A stretch of DNA of 30,269 nucleotides. It comes from Patescibacteria group bacterium UBA1875 (GTDB lineage: Bacteria > Patescibacteriota > CPR2 > UBA1875). The notes below the pieces were generated by a model, which was not told the origin of the DNA, did not search any database, and saw nothing but the letters and a program-made list of their open reading frames with translations. The translations under genes were made by a program, and so were the position numbers. The first letter of the stretch is position 1, and each line of letters starts with the position of its first letter. Below, piece after piece: positions 15,889 to 23,326 of this stretch. The stretch spans positions 49,255 through 79,523 of the forward strand of contig DDHN01000008.1 of the NCBI GenBank assembly GCA_002338125.1. Reading direction: 5' to 3'.

Positions 15889-16197
15889 GTGAGTAGTAAC
15901 AATGTGTTTACTTCTGAAGAAGTGAAGCAGTTGCGAGCATTTGCAGCTAGGAAGAAAGGGAGACACTTTCTCAGAAGCATCGTTCGGTACTACGAATTGC
16001 CTCTTCCTAGCCGAGATGCATTCTTCGATAGAGAGCTAGTCGCTCTCTATAACGAATACGACAATTTGGGGCTGACCAATAAGGCGGTTCGATTGACTGT
16101 CCTTATTCGTGAAAAGAGCCAGGCACATTCCCCTGAAATTGTCCTAAGATCCCTGAACAAAGCTATTGAGGGAGGGAAGAAGGTTGCTCGGTCATAA
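15889..16197 (+). CDS. Basic 102-aa orphan protein in a GC-shifted island
   Basis: The family is not recognised. The protein has no signal peptide or membrane segment, is rich in Arg and Lys (AARKKGRHFLRSIVRYYELP, IEGGKKVARS) and appears helical. GTG at 15889 is chosen because AAGGGAGG (15873-15880) lies 8 nt upstream; an in-frame ATG at 15865 has no ribosome site. By hand count 15841-16260 is about 48% GC, against about 34% in a 180-base sample of the next gene, and it uses more CTC, CGT, TAC and GAC codons. This suggests transfer from another source or unusual selection. A cloverleaf-forming sequence lies 20 bases after the stop. The base composition and charge would suit a nucleic-acid-binding protein, but that is only inference. 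Confidence 0.7.
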   Translation: MSSNNVFTSEEVKQLRAFAARKKGRHFLRSIVRYYELPLPSRDAFFDRELVALYNEYDNLGLTNKAVRLTVLIREKSQAHSPEIVLRSLNKAIEGGKKVARS

Positions 16198-16217
16198 ACC
16201 TCGGCAATCGCACATCG

Positions 16218-16284
16218 GAGCGCTTCCTGCGTAACAGCAGATACGACAACGTATGGCTACACAGCCGGAGCGCTCGAGCCTTTT
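16218..16284 (+). ncRNA. Four-way-junction (cloverleaf) structured element
   Basis: The bases fold into a complete cloverleaf with no unpaired bases at the junction. The outer stem is 16218-16226 with 16267-16275 (9 bp, one G-U). Three hairpins abut inside it: CTGC-GTAACA-GCAG (16227-16240), ATACG-ACAA-CGTAT (16241-16254) and GGCT-ACAC-AGCC (16255-16266). A short T-run (16281-16284) follows. It is not a tRNA: there is no T-loop, CCA end or 7-nt anticodon loop. About 55% GC stands out here. It could be a small RNA, the 3' structure of the orphan gene's message, or a DNA cruciform recombination site. The pairing is seen directly; the function is unknown. Confidence 0.6.
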
Positions 16285-16295
16285 CTAAATACTAA

Positions 16296-16309
16296 TTTTA
16301 GGTTAAAAT
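16296..16309 (+). promoter_or_regulatory. -10 region of alaS (leaderless)
   Basis: TTTTAGGTTAAAAT ends with TAAAAT (16304-16309), 7 nt before the ATG at 16317, with no Shine-Dalgarno. It is the same 14-mer as before the CvpA-CAP gene. Confidence 0.6.
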
Positions 16310-16316
16310 AGCGCTA

Positions 16317-18023
16317 ATGACAGTCAATGAGATCCGTTCAAAGTTTATTAAATATTTTGAAGATAAAGGGCACAAAAAAATGCCCTCTTCTTCACTGATT
16401 CCTAAGGACGATCCTTCGGTATTGCTTACAACGGCTGGGATGCAACAATTTAAAGATTGGTTTTCAGGCAAAATAGAACCACATTATAACCGAGTCGCAA
16501 CAATCCAGAAATGTGTTCGCACTGGGGATATCGATGAAGTTGGGGACGAAACTCATCTAACATTTTTTGAAATGCTCGGCAATTTTTCTTTCGGTGATTA
16601 TTTCAAGGAAGAAGCTATTAAATGGGGCTATGAATACATTACACAAGAATTAGGGGTCGAAGAAGACAGAATCCATTTCTCTATATATAAAGGAGATAGT
16701 GAGGTGCCCAGAGATGATGAAAGTGAAAAAATAATTAAATCATTGGGTGATTTTAAAATTATTGAATGTGGTCGCGAGGATAATTTTTGGGGACCAACAG
16801 GGAACGAGGGGCCTTGTGGCCCAACCGTGGAAATATATGTTGATGGAGTAGAGGTTTGGAATCTTGTTTTTAATGAATACTATATGCAACCTGATAAGGT
16901 TCTCTTGCCGCTTGAAAAGAAGGGTGTTGATACCGGAGCTGGGCTTGAAAGGATTGCTCAAACGCTGAATGGCTTTGAGTCAGTTTATGATACAGACGAA
17001 TTTAGGGTAATTGTTGATTATATAAAAGAGTTAGAACAAAAACCAAGCCAGAAAGCGGAAAGAATTATTGCTGACCATGTACGAGCGGCCGTCTTTTTAA
17101 TTGCTGACGGGGTAAGACCATCAAATCTTGATAAGGGCTATATCCTCAGAAGAGTTATTAGAAGAATCATTAGGTATGCAAGGCTTATTGGGATTTCTGA
17201 ACAAAATATATGTTCAAAGATCGCGAGTGTAGTTATTGATATTTATAGAAACAATTACCAAGAGCTTGAGCAAGAAAAAAAGCATATTGAGGATGAACTT
17301 AATCTGGAAGAAAGTAAGTTTGTTAAAGTCATTGAGGCGGGATTAAAGAAATTTGAGGCGTATAAGGACAAAAAAGAGATCTCAGGAAAAGAAGCTTTTG
17401 ATTTGTTTGCTACTTATGGATTTCCATTTGAGTTAACAGAGGAACTAGCGAAAGAGAATGGAATTAGAATAGATCAAGCAGGTTTTGAGTCAGAATTTGA
17501 AAAACATCAAAAGGTTTCAAGGGCTGGGATGCAGAAAAAATTTACGGGGGGCCTTGAAAACAAAGAAGATCCTAAGATAATTGCATATCATACGGCAGCT
17601 CATTTACTTCTTGCTGGACTTCAAAATGTGCTAGGGAGTCATGTTCACCAAAAAGGCTCGAATATTACAGCTGAAAGGTTGCGATTCGATTTTTCGCACG
17701 ATGAAAAGATGACTGATGAAGAGAAAGATAAAGTTGAAAAATGGGTAAACGAACAAATCGATAAAAAGCTTTCAGTAGAAATGGTAGAGCTATCTCTTTC
17801 AGAGGCAAAGAGGAAGGGAGCCGAAGGAGAGTTTATGACTAAGTATGGAGAAAAGGTAAAGGTTTATTCAATCGGTGGCACGATTGATTCAGGTAAGGCT
17901 GTTTCGAAGGAAATTTGTGGGGGGCCACATGTTAAAAACACCGGTGAACTAGGAAAATTCAAGATTAAAAAAGAAGAATCCTCTTCGGCTGGGGTTCGAA
18001 GGATTAAGGCAGTACTCGAATAA
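16317..18023 (+). CDS. alaS: Alanyl-tRNA synthetase, compact form
   Basis: At 568 aa this is far shorter than the usual 870 or so. The class II catalytic core is intact (TTAGMQQFKDWF, TFFEMLGNFSFGDYFKEEAI, NEGPCGPTVEIY, GAGLERI, RRVIRR). The editing site is complete in motif: HTAAH (His425, His429) and CGGPH (Cys534, His538). Two parts are missing. Only about 35 residues lie between the catalytic tail (KVSRAG) and HTAAH, so most of the editing-domain beta-barrel linker is gone. The protein also stops right after the editing module, so the C-Ala (DHHA1) domain is absent. Charging and some editing of tRNA-Ala should remain. A tRNA-Ala with the G3-U70 pair is encoded at 29293. Confidence 0.95.
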   Translation: MTVNEIRSKFIKYFEDKGHKKMPSSSLIPKDDPSVLLTTAGMQQFKDWFSGKIEPHYNRVATIQKCVRTGDIDEVGDETHLTFFEMLGNFSFGDYFKEEAIKWGYEYITQELGVEEDRIHFSIYKGDSEVPRDDESEKIIKSLGDFKIIECGREDNFWGPTGNEGPCGPTVEIYVDGVEVWNLVFNEYYMQPDKVLLPLEKKGVDTGAGLERIAQTLNGFESVYDTDEFRVIVDYIKELEQKPSQKAERIIADHVRAAVFLIADGVRPSNLDKGYILRRVIRRIIRYARLIGISEQNICSKIASVVIDIYRNNYQELEQEKKHIEDELNLEESKFVKVIEAGLKKFEAYKDKKEISGKEAFDLFATYGFPFELTEELAKENGIRIDQAGFESEFEKHQKVSRAGMQKKFTGGLENKEDPKIIAYHTAAHLLLAGLQNVLGSHVHQKGSNITAERLRFDFSHDEKMTDEEKDKVEKWVNEQIDKKLSVEMVELSLSEAKRKGAEGEFMTKYGEKVKVYSIGGTIDSGKAVSKEICGGPHVKNTGELGKFKIKKEESSSAGVRRIKAVLE

Positions 18024-18038
18024 AAAAATCAGATAGTG

Positions 18039-18044
18039 TACAAT
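18039..18044 (+). promoter_or_regulatory. Predicted -10 box for the PilM/FtsA-like operon
   Basis: TACAAT lies 16 bases after the alaS stop. A start near 18051 would give a leader of about 44 nt containing the hairpin at 18051-18070. No clear -35 box is seen. Confidence 0.4.
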
Positions 18045-18050
18045 TAGTCC

Positions 18051-18075
18051 AGGTAAGACCTAAATTACCTTTTTT
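18051..18075 (+). terminator. Weak terminator-like hairpin in the alaS-pilM gap
   Basis: AGGTAA (18051-18056) pairs with TTACCT (18065-18070) around an 8-nt loop and is followed by five more T residues. The stem is weak (6 bp). It may end alaS transcription or attenuate the next operon, since the -10 box lies upstream of it. Confidence 0.4.
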
Positions 18076-18094
18076 AGGGGCGAAAACAAAAATT

Positions 18095-19354
18095 ATGAAA
18101 ATTGTAGAAAGAATAAAGAGGGATAAGAAACAACAAATTCCGCACTATGCGGCGCTCGATATCGGAACTGAATTCGTAAAAGCACTGGTTTTTCATATTG
18201 GAGAAGGTGGGAAAGCCCATGTTGTTGGATATGGTAGACAGCGCCAACGGTTGGGGGATATGCAAGGAGGAACAGTAACCGATATTGGTGGTGTGGTAGA
18301 AAATTGTGCCAAAGCACTAGATGAAGCAGAAGAGATGGCTGGTCAAATTGCCACCTCTTGTATTATTGGTATCGCTGGCGAACTCGTCAAAGGAACGACC
18401 ACTACGGTTCATTATGAGCGTTTAAAACCTAAGATAAAAATCGACTATAATGAATTGAAAAATATTGTAAACAAAATTCAAGCCCGAGTTTTTGAAGAGG
18501 CTAGGAAGCAATTGGCTTGGGAAACCGGACACGAAGCAATTGATGTTAAGCTTGTAAACGCTTCGGTAGTTGATGTTAAGATCGACGGTTATCGGGTTAC
18601 CAACCCAATTGGATTTCAGGGAAAAGAAGTTACAGTCGGCGTTTTTAATGCCTTTGCTCCAATGGTTCATCTTGGGGCATTACAATCAGTAGCTGCTGAC
18701 CTTGAGCTTGATTTAATTACCATTGCGGCTGAGCCATACGCTGTTGCTCGCTCTCTTGGAGCTCAAGAGGCTGGCGAGTTCAACGCTATTTTTATTGATA
18801 TTGGAGGAGGAACAACCGATATTGCGGTCGTCTCTGGTGGCGGTCTTGAAGGGACTAGGATGTTTGCCATTGGAGGGCGTAGTTTCACTAAAAGATTATC
18901 AAACAGCTTAAACATTCCTTTTGCTAGAGCAGAGGAAATTAAGCTGGCTTATTCTGAGGATTTACTTAAAGAAAAATCAAAAAAGATCGTCAGGGATGCC
19001 ATCTATGCTGATAGTCTTGTTTGGCGTAGCGGCGTAGAGTTGGCATTATCTGAGTTTTCGAGCCTTGATCTGTTACCATCAAGAATTTTACTATGTGGTG
19101 GTGGTTCGGCTTTACCGGAAATAAAAGAAGTTCTCTCTGAGACGGGCTGGTACAAGGATTTGCCGTTTTCTAAAAAGCCAAACGTTCACTTTATAAAGCC
19201 GGAAGATGTTGTTAATATAGTAGATGAAACAAATAAGATAAAAGATCAACAGGATATTACACCAATGGGCCTTTGTAATCTCGTTGTTGAGATGGGGGAG
19301 GAAGACATTCTCCCGAGTTTGATGAGAAAAATTACTAAAACACTACAATCATAA
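18095..19354 (+). CDS. FtsA/PilM-like actin-fold ATPase
   Basis: This 419-aa protein has the actin-like ATPase layout: phosphate-1 YAALDIGTEFVKAL near the N-terminus, an SHS2-like insertion (about 85-180) as in FtsA and PilM, phosphate-2 AIFIDIGGGTTDIAVVSGGG around residue 232, and the adenosine motif RILLCGGGSALPEI. FtsA links FtsZ to the membrane; PilM is the cytoplasmic platform of type IV pilus assembly. No FtsZ, PilN or PilO gene is adjacent. The next gene, 8 bp downstream, encodes a one-pass membrane protein with a large cytoplasmic part, a natural partner. I cannot decide between division and pilus roles from sequence alone. Confidence 0.85.
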   Translation: MKIVERIKRDKKQQIPHYAALDIGTEFVKALVFHIGEGGKAHVVGYGRQRQRLGDMQGGTVTDIGGVVENCAKALDEAEEMAGQIATSCIIGIAGELVKGTTTTVHYERLKPKIKIDYNELKNIVNKIQARVFEEARKQLAWETGHEAIDVKLVNASVVDVKIDGYRVTNPIGFQGKEVTVGVFNAFAPMVHLGALQSVAADLELDLITIAAEPYAVARSLGAQEAGEFNAIFIDIGGGTTDIAVVSGGGLEGTRMFAIGGRSFTKRLSNSLNIPFARAEEIKLAYSEDLLKEKSKKIVRDAIYADSLVWRSGVELALSEFSSLDLLPSRILLCGGGSALPEIKEVLSETGWYKDLPFSKKPNVHFIKPEDVVNIVDETNKIKDQQDITPMGLCNLVVEMGEEDILPSLMRKITKTLQS

Positions 19355-19362
19355 AGGAAAAA

Positions 19363-20982
19363 ATGGATAGAGAGTCAATATATTTAGAAGTCGATGAAGA
19401 GATAACTTCCGTTGTTGATAAGTTAAAAGGAGCTGAGGGGAGTATTTTAGATATCGTTATTCCCAAAGAGGCCTTGATGTTGCAATCGGTTATAAACTTG
19501 AAACTTTTGAAAAAACAAGCCGAATCCTTGGGAAAAGAAATTACTATTGTAACTCAGGACAAAATTGGCCAAAAGCTAGCCGAAAAGATCGGTATCCCGG
19601 TTGTAGCTAAAGAAGGTCAAGTTCCAAAGGAAGTCAATATTAGCGAAGTCGAGAAGCCTAGTTTTACGGAAGACGATATTGAATTAAAGCCAAAAAAAGA
19701 AAATAAAGAAAAAGAGACTAATGACAAAGGTAGTGAATCAAAAGAAATAATTGAAGAAATTAAAAAAAGCGACCTAGGTGAAAACGAAGTCAAAAAACCA
19801 AAAGTCAATTGGCTCAAGAAGCATTGGAAAGGTTCATTAATTGCTGGGGGTTTTTTGCTTCTTGGCTTGGCGATTTTTGCCTATATATATGTTCCCTTAG
19901 CGAATATTCATATCAAGTTAGCAGCGGAGAAAAAGACAGTAGATTTTACTTTTATAGCCGATAAGAGCATCAGTGAAGTAGATACCGATGGTCAAAAAAT
20001 CCCAGCTCGAGAAGTAGTTGAAGAGGTCGAAAAAACAGAGGAAAAAAAAGCTACTGGCAAAAAGACGGTGGGTGAGAAAGCTGCCGGTTTGGTTACAATT
20101 GTTAACCATGAGTATTCAACTAACGCCTTTACGATAACTGCTGGGACAAGAGTAGTCGCTAGCTCCGGGCTTACTTACAAAACAAAAACCAATGTAACAG
20201 TACCTGGGTATACTAAGATTGGAGTTGATATTACCGATGGGACTGCTTCCGTAGGCGTTGTCGCGGAAGAAATTGGTGAAAAATACAATGTTAATGGTGG
20301 AATGATGACTATACCTGCTCTTCTTGTTTCTGGAGTAACTTCGGCTGATATTTATGCTGATGGGGGAGCTTTCACCGGTGGCTCAGCACGTGATATTACC
20401 TATGTTACAGCGAGTGATATATCAGAAGCTCAAGAGGCCTTAACTACAATAGTGGAGGATGAAATCAAGGCAAAAATTGAAGAAGGACTTGCAGAAAACG
20501 AAATTTTGTTAGATAAGGCTATTAAGTATACAGAAGTTTCGGCTAAATCTTCCATTGCTTCTGGTGTTGAATCAGAAACTTTTCAAATGACTGTAAAGCT
20601 AACGGGGACAGCCTTAATTGTGACAGAAGATAGCTTAAAAAGGTTAGCCGAAGATGTTCTTCAAGGTTCAATCGGTTCAGAGAGAGAGATTGTCGAAGCC
20701 GATTCTTTAATTACCTCAACTAATTTAACAGAGCTAAAATTAAATGAAGGAATATTTGAAGCTACACTTGCCGGTGAGGCCTATATTGCCACTAAAATCG
20801 ACGAAGAAACCATTAAAAATTCCATCAATGGAGAGACTGAGGCAGCTACTTATGAATATCTTAACAATCTAGAAGGCGTTGACGAAGTTCAAATAAAATC
20901 TTTCCCAGGCTTCTATAAAAGAGTTCCCAGAATAAATAGTCACATTTATCTTAAAACAGAAATTTCAAAAACTCAGGAATAA
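19363..20982 (+). CDS. One-pass membrane protein with a baseplate-J-like ectodomain
   Basis: This is a 539-aa protein. Residues 1-80 form a cytoplasmic alpha/beta domain (SIYLEVDEEITSVVDKLKGA, DIVIPKEALMLQSVINLKLL, ITIVTQDKIGQKLAEKIGIP). A Lys/Glu-rich linker follows, then a membrane helix at about 157-178. Outside lies a beta-rich region with a stretch very like phage baseplate J proteins: ITAGTRVVASSGLTYKTKTN, VPGYTKIG, VVAEEIGEKYNV. Similar anchored proteins seem common in Patescibacteria, but I know no proven function. AAAGGA lies before the ATG. The 8-bp spacing from the FtsA/PilM-like gene suggests that the two proteins work together. Confidence 0.75.
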   Translation: MDRESIYLEVDEEITSVVDKLKGAEGSILDIVIPKEALMLQSVINLKLLKKQAESLGKEITIVTQDKIGQKLAEKIGIPVVAKEGQVPKEVNISEVEKPSFTEDDIELKPKKENKEKETNDKGSESKEIIEEIKKSDLGENEVKKPKVNWLKKHWKGSLIAGGFLLLGLAIFAYIYVPLANIHIKLAAEKKTVDFTFIADKSISEVDTDGQKIPAREVVEEVEKTEEKKATGKKTVGEKAAGLVTIVNHEYSTNAFTITAGTRVVASSGLTYKTKTNVTVPGYTKIGVDITDGTASVGVVAEEIGEKYNVNGGMMTIPALLVSGVTSADIYADGGAFTGGSARDITYVTASDISEAQEALTTIVEDEIKAKIEEGLAENEILLDKAIKYTEVSAKSSIASGVESETFQMTVKLTGTALIVTEDSLKRLAEDVLQGSIGSEREIVEADSLITSTNLTELKLNEGIFEATLAGEAYIATKIDEETIKNSINGETEAATYEYLNNLEGVDEVQIKSFPGFYKRVPRINSHIYLKTEISKTQE

Positions 20983-20984
20983 TA

Positions 20985-21383
20985 ATGAAATATTTGGCGC
21001 TCGATATTGGTGAAAAGGTGGTGGGTGTAGCCGGGAGTGATTCCGGTATTGTTGCGATGCCAATGGATGCGATTAATATGAGTTCAGATTTTATGGCTGA
21101 GCTCGGAAAATTAATTGAGTCCGAAAAGCCAGAGATAATTGTTTTTGGCCTACCTACGCACCAAAATGGTGAAGAAAATGGCTTAGCGGCAGATATTCGT
21201 CAATTGGCAGAAGGGGTAAAACATGAATTTAATGTAACAGTTGAATTTGAGGATGAATATGGTACAACTATTGAAGCTGAAAAAATATTAAGGGAATTAG
21301 GGGTGGCTGAAAGCGAAATTGAAAAGTATGATGATTCTGTTGCCGCTACTATAATATTGGAGAATTATTTTGCTCGCAAATAA
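20985..21383 (+). CDS. ruvX: RuvX/YqgF-type putative pre-16S rRNA nuclease
   Basis: This 132-aa RNase H-fold protein has the family marks YLALDIGEKVVGVAGS (Asp7), EIIVFGLPTHQNGEENG, an acidic EDEYGTTIEAEKIL and the C-terminal DDSVAATIILENYF. Family members mature the 5' end of 16S rRNA or resolve Holliday junctions (the role varies by report). The usual DERxTT motif reads DEYGTT here, so its arginine is replaced. It lies 2 bp after the baseplate-J-like gene and overlaps mltG, a pairing seen in many bacteria. Confidence 0.9.
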   Translation: MKYLALDIGEKVVGVAGSDSGIVAMPMDAINMSSDFMAELGKLIESEKPEIIVFGLPTHQNGEENGLAADIRQLAEGVKHEFNVTVEFEDEYGTTIEAEKILRELGVAESEIEKYDDSVAATIILENYFARK

Positions 21384-22407
21384 TGGCCTCGAAAAAAGGA
21401 AGAAGAATTCAAAAAAACTAATAATAATTGGTTCTGTTTTGGCAATTTTCTTTTTCGTCTCATCTTTAATGGTTTCCTATGTTCAATATACGATAAATAA
21501 AAAAAATTCTGATAATCAGGAAGTTGTTAATTTTTCCATAGAAAAAGGACAAGGGTTAGAAGAAATTGCAAAGAATTTAGATGAAGCTGGGATTATAAAA
21601 AATCGCTTTATATTCGGTCTTTATCTTAAATTTAAAGGGGAGGCCGATAGTGTTCAAGCCGGCAATTATCAGATTGCTCGAAACTTAACCATGATAGAAG
21701 TTGCTGATATTATAACGCAGGGCAGTATTCTGGAAACAAGGATTACCATTCCGGAAGGTTGGGATATCGAAAAAATTGCTGATAGATTGGCTATTAATGG
21801 GGTTGTTTCGAAAGTAGATTTTATAGCTGCTGCCAAAGGATCTTATGATTATGATTTTTTGAAAGATAAGCCTCAGGGAAGCAACCTTGAAGGGTTTCTT
21901 TATCCAGATACTTATTTTTTTGATGACGAAGAGACTGGGCAAAGTGTTGTCCGAAAAATGCTTGATAATTTTGATAAAAAATATACTAGAGAATTGGCAG
22001 CAAAGATAAAAATCCATGATATGAGTTTTTATGAGGTGATAACTCTGGCCTCAATCGTTGAACGTGAAGTTGCCGATCCGGATGATCGGAAAAAGGTCGC
22101 TTCGGTATTTCTGAATCGTCTTTCGATAAACATGGCTCTAGAATCTTGCGCAACAATTCAGTATATTACCAAAGAAAACAAAACCCAATTTACATATGAA
22201 GAAACGAGAATTCCTTCTGCATATAATACATATATCAATCGAGGCTTACCGCCCGGGCCAATTGGAAACCCATCTATAGATTCAGTACTTGCTGTGATTG
22301 AGCCAGCCGAAACAGATTATTTGTATTTTCTTTCTGCTGATGGGGAGACTTATTTTTCATATACCCTTGATGAGCATGAACGAAAGAAATCACTTTATTT
22401 GAATTAA
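21370..22407 (+). CDS. mltG: Endolytic murein transglycosylase MltG
   Basis: The N-terminal membrane helix (LIIIGSVLAIFFFVSSLMVSY) is followed by a LysM-like region (IEKGQGLEEIAKNLDEAGII) and the YceG/MltG catalytic domain: GFLYPDTYFF, LASIVEREVADPDDRKKVASVFLNRL with the catalytic Glu, SAYNTYINRGLPPGPIGNPS and the final LYFLSADGETYFSYTLDEH. MltG cuts nascent glycan strands at the membrane. The start is uncertain. TTG at 21370 has GGAG 7 nt upstream and gives 345 aa. ATG at 21383, overlapping the ruvX stop, is out of frame by one base that an eighth A in the run at 21411-21417 would restore. Confidence 0.92.
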   Translation: MLANNGLEKRKKNSKKLIIIGSVLAIFFFVSSLMVSYVQYTINKKNSDNQEVVNFSIEKGQGLEEIAKNLDEAGIIKNRFIFGLYLKFKGEADSVQAGNYQIARNLTMIEVADIITQGSILETRITIPEGWDIEKIADRLAINGVVSKVDFIAAAKGSYDYDFLKDKPQGSNLEGFLYPDTYFFDDEETGQSVVRKMLDNFDKKYTRELAAKIKIHDMSFYEVITLASIVEREVADPDDRKKVASVFLNRLSINMALESCATIQYITKENKTQFTYEETRIPSAYNTYINRGLPPGPIGNPSIDSVLAVIEPAETDYLYFLSADGETYFSYTLDEHERKKSLYLN

Positions 22408-22421
22408 GTATTTTTTTAGTT

Positions 22422-22427
22422 TAAAAT
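22422..22427 (+). promoter_or_regulatory. -10 box of the ABC exporter operon (leaderless)
   Basis: TAAAAT, within TTTTTAGTTTAAAAT, resembles the motif before alaS and the CvpA-CAP gene. It ends 8 nt before the ATG at 22436, which supports that ATG over the GTG at 22430. Confidence 0.55.
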
Positions 22428-22435
22428 AGGTGGGT

Positions 22436-23326
22436 ATGACAAAAGAAAAAGCAGTTATCAAGGTCAAGGGGTTAAAGAAGTATTACGGCAAGGTAAAAGC
22501 TGTTGACGGAGTTTCTTTTGAGGTTCAAAAAGGTGAGATTCTTGGCTTTTTAGGTCCAAACGGAGCCGGTAAAACAACAACAATTCGTTGTCTACTTGAT
22601 TTTTTGAGACCAGATTCCGGGAGTATCAATATTCTTGGTTTAGATTCTCACAAAGATACAGTGGCAATCAAACAAAGAGTTGGCTATCTGCCAGGGAATG
22701 TTCGATTATATGAGAAATGGACAGGGGAAGAACATATAAAATTTGTCGAAAGTATTTCCGGAAAATCCGACACAGCAAGAAAGTATGCCAACAGACTTGG
22801 GTTGGATCTATCAAAAAAATTTAAAACTCTATCATCGGGGAACAAACAAAAACTTGGTTTAGTCTTGGCGCTTATGAATAAGCCTGAACTAATGATAATG
22901 GATGAACCAACAGTTGGCCTTGACCCCTTACTCCAAAATACTATTTATGAGATCCTCGGAGAAATGAGAGAAGCTGGAACTACGATTTTTATCTCTTCAC
23001 ATAATTTAGCTGAGGTTGAAAAAATTTGTGACCGGGTTGGTATTATTAAGAACGGTAAGATGGTAACTGTTTCGAAGATAAATGAATTAGATATCAAGAA
23101 AGTTCACCGAGTTGAGGCTAGAATAAAGAGTAAATTTGCGGCTAGTGACTTTGAGTTCAATGGGGTTACCGAAGCTAAGAAAAATGGCGAAGTTCTAATG
23201 CTAACGGTCGAGGGGCATATAAATCCTGTTATCGAAAAATTAGCTAAGTATAATCTGGAAAACGTTGAAATTACACACGCTTCATTAGAAGAAGTATTCC
23301 TAAACTACTATAAGGGAGGTAAATAA
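22436..23326 (+). CDS. ABC transporter ATP-binding protein (ABC-2 exporter type)
   Basis: This 296-aa ATPase has a complete nucleotide-binding set: Walker A GPNGAGKTTT, Q-loop region, signature LSSGNKQK (the usual LSGGQ reads LSSGN), Walker B LMIMDEPTVGLDP and the H-loop SSHNLAEVE. A roughly 80-aa C-terminal extension follows, as in CcmA/NatA-type exporters. ATG at 22436 is preferred to the upstream GTG at 22430, which would lie only 2 nt from the -10 box. The permease gene follows as TAATG, so the pair makes one exporter. The substrate is unknown. Confidence 0.93.
   Translation: MTKEKAVIKVKGLKKYYGKVKAVDGVSFEVQKGEILGFLGPNGAGKTTTIRCLLDFLRPDSGSINILGLDSHKDTVAIKQRVGYLPGNVRLYEKWTGEEHIKFVESISGKSDTARKYANRLGLDLSKKFKTLSSGNKQKLGLVLALMNKPELMIMDEPTVGLDPLLQNTIYEILGEMREAGTTIFISSHNLAEVEKICDRVGIIKNGKMVTVSKINELDIKKVHRVEARIKSKFAASDFEFNGVTEAKKNGEVLMLTVEGHINPVIEKLAKYNLENVEITHASLEEVFLNYYKGGK

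Noticed and set aside
16216..16274. CGGAGCGCT direct repeat (16216-16224, 16266-16274) as transposon target-site duplication
   Set aside because: The copies are only 50 bp apart and flank no mobile gene; since AGCGCT is self-complementary, they are better explained as the two arms of the cloverleaf's closing stem.
16218..16275. Cloverleaf as a tRNA or tRNA pseudogene
   Set aside because: Stem and loop sizes are wrong, there is no TTC T-loop, no anticodon loop of seven and no CCA end.
22430..22435. GTG 22430 as the start of the ABC ATPase
   Set aside because: It lies only 2 nt from the -10 box; ATG 22436 fits the leaderless geometry.
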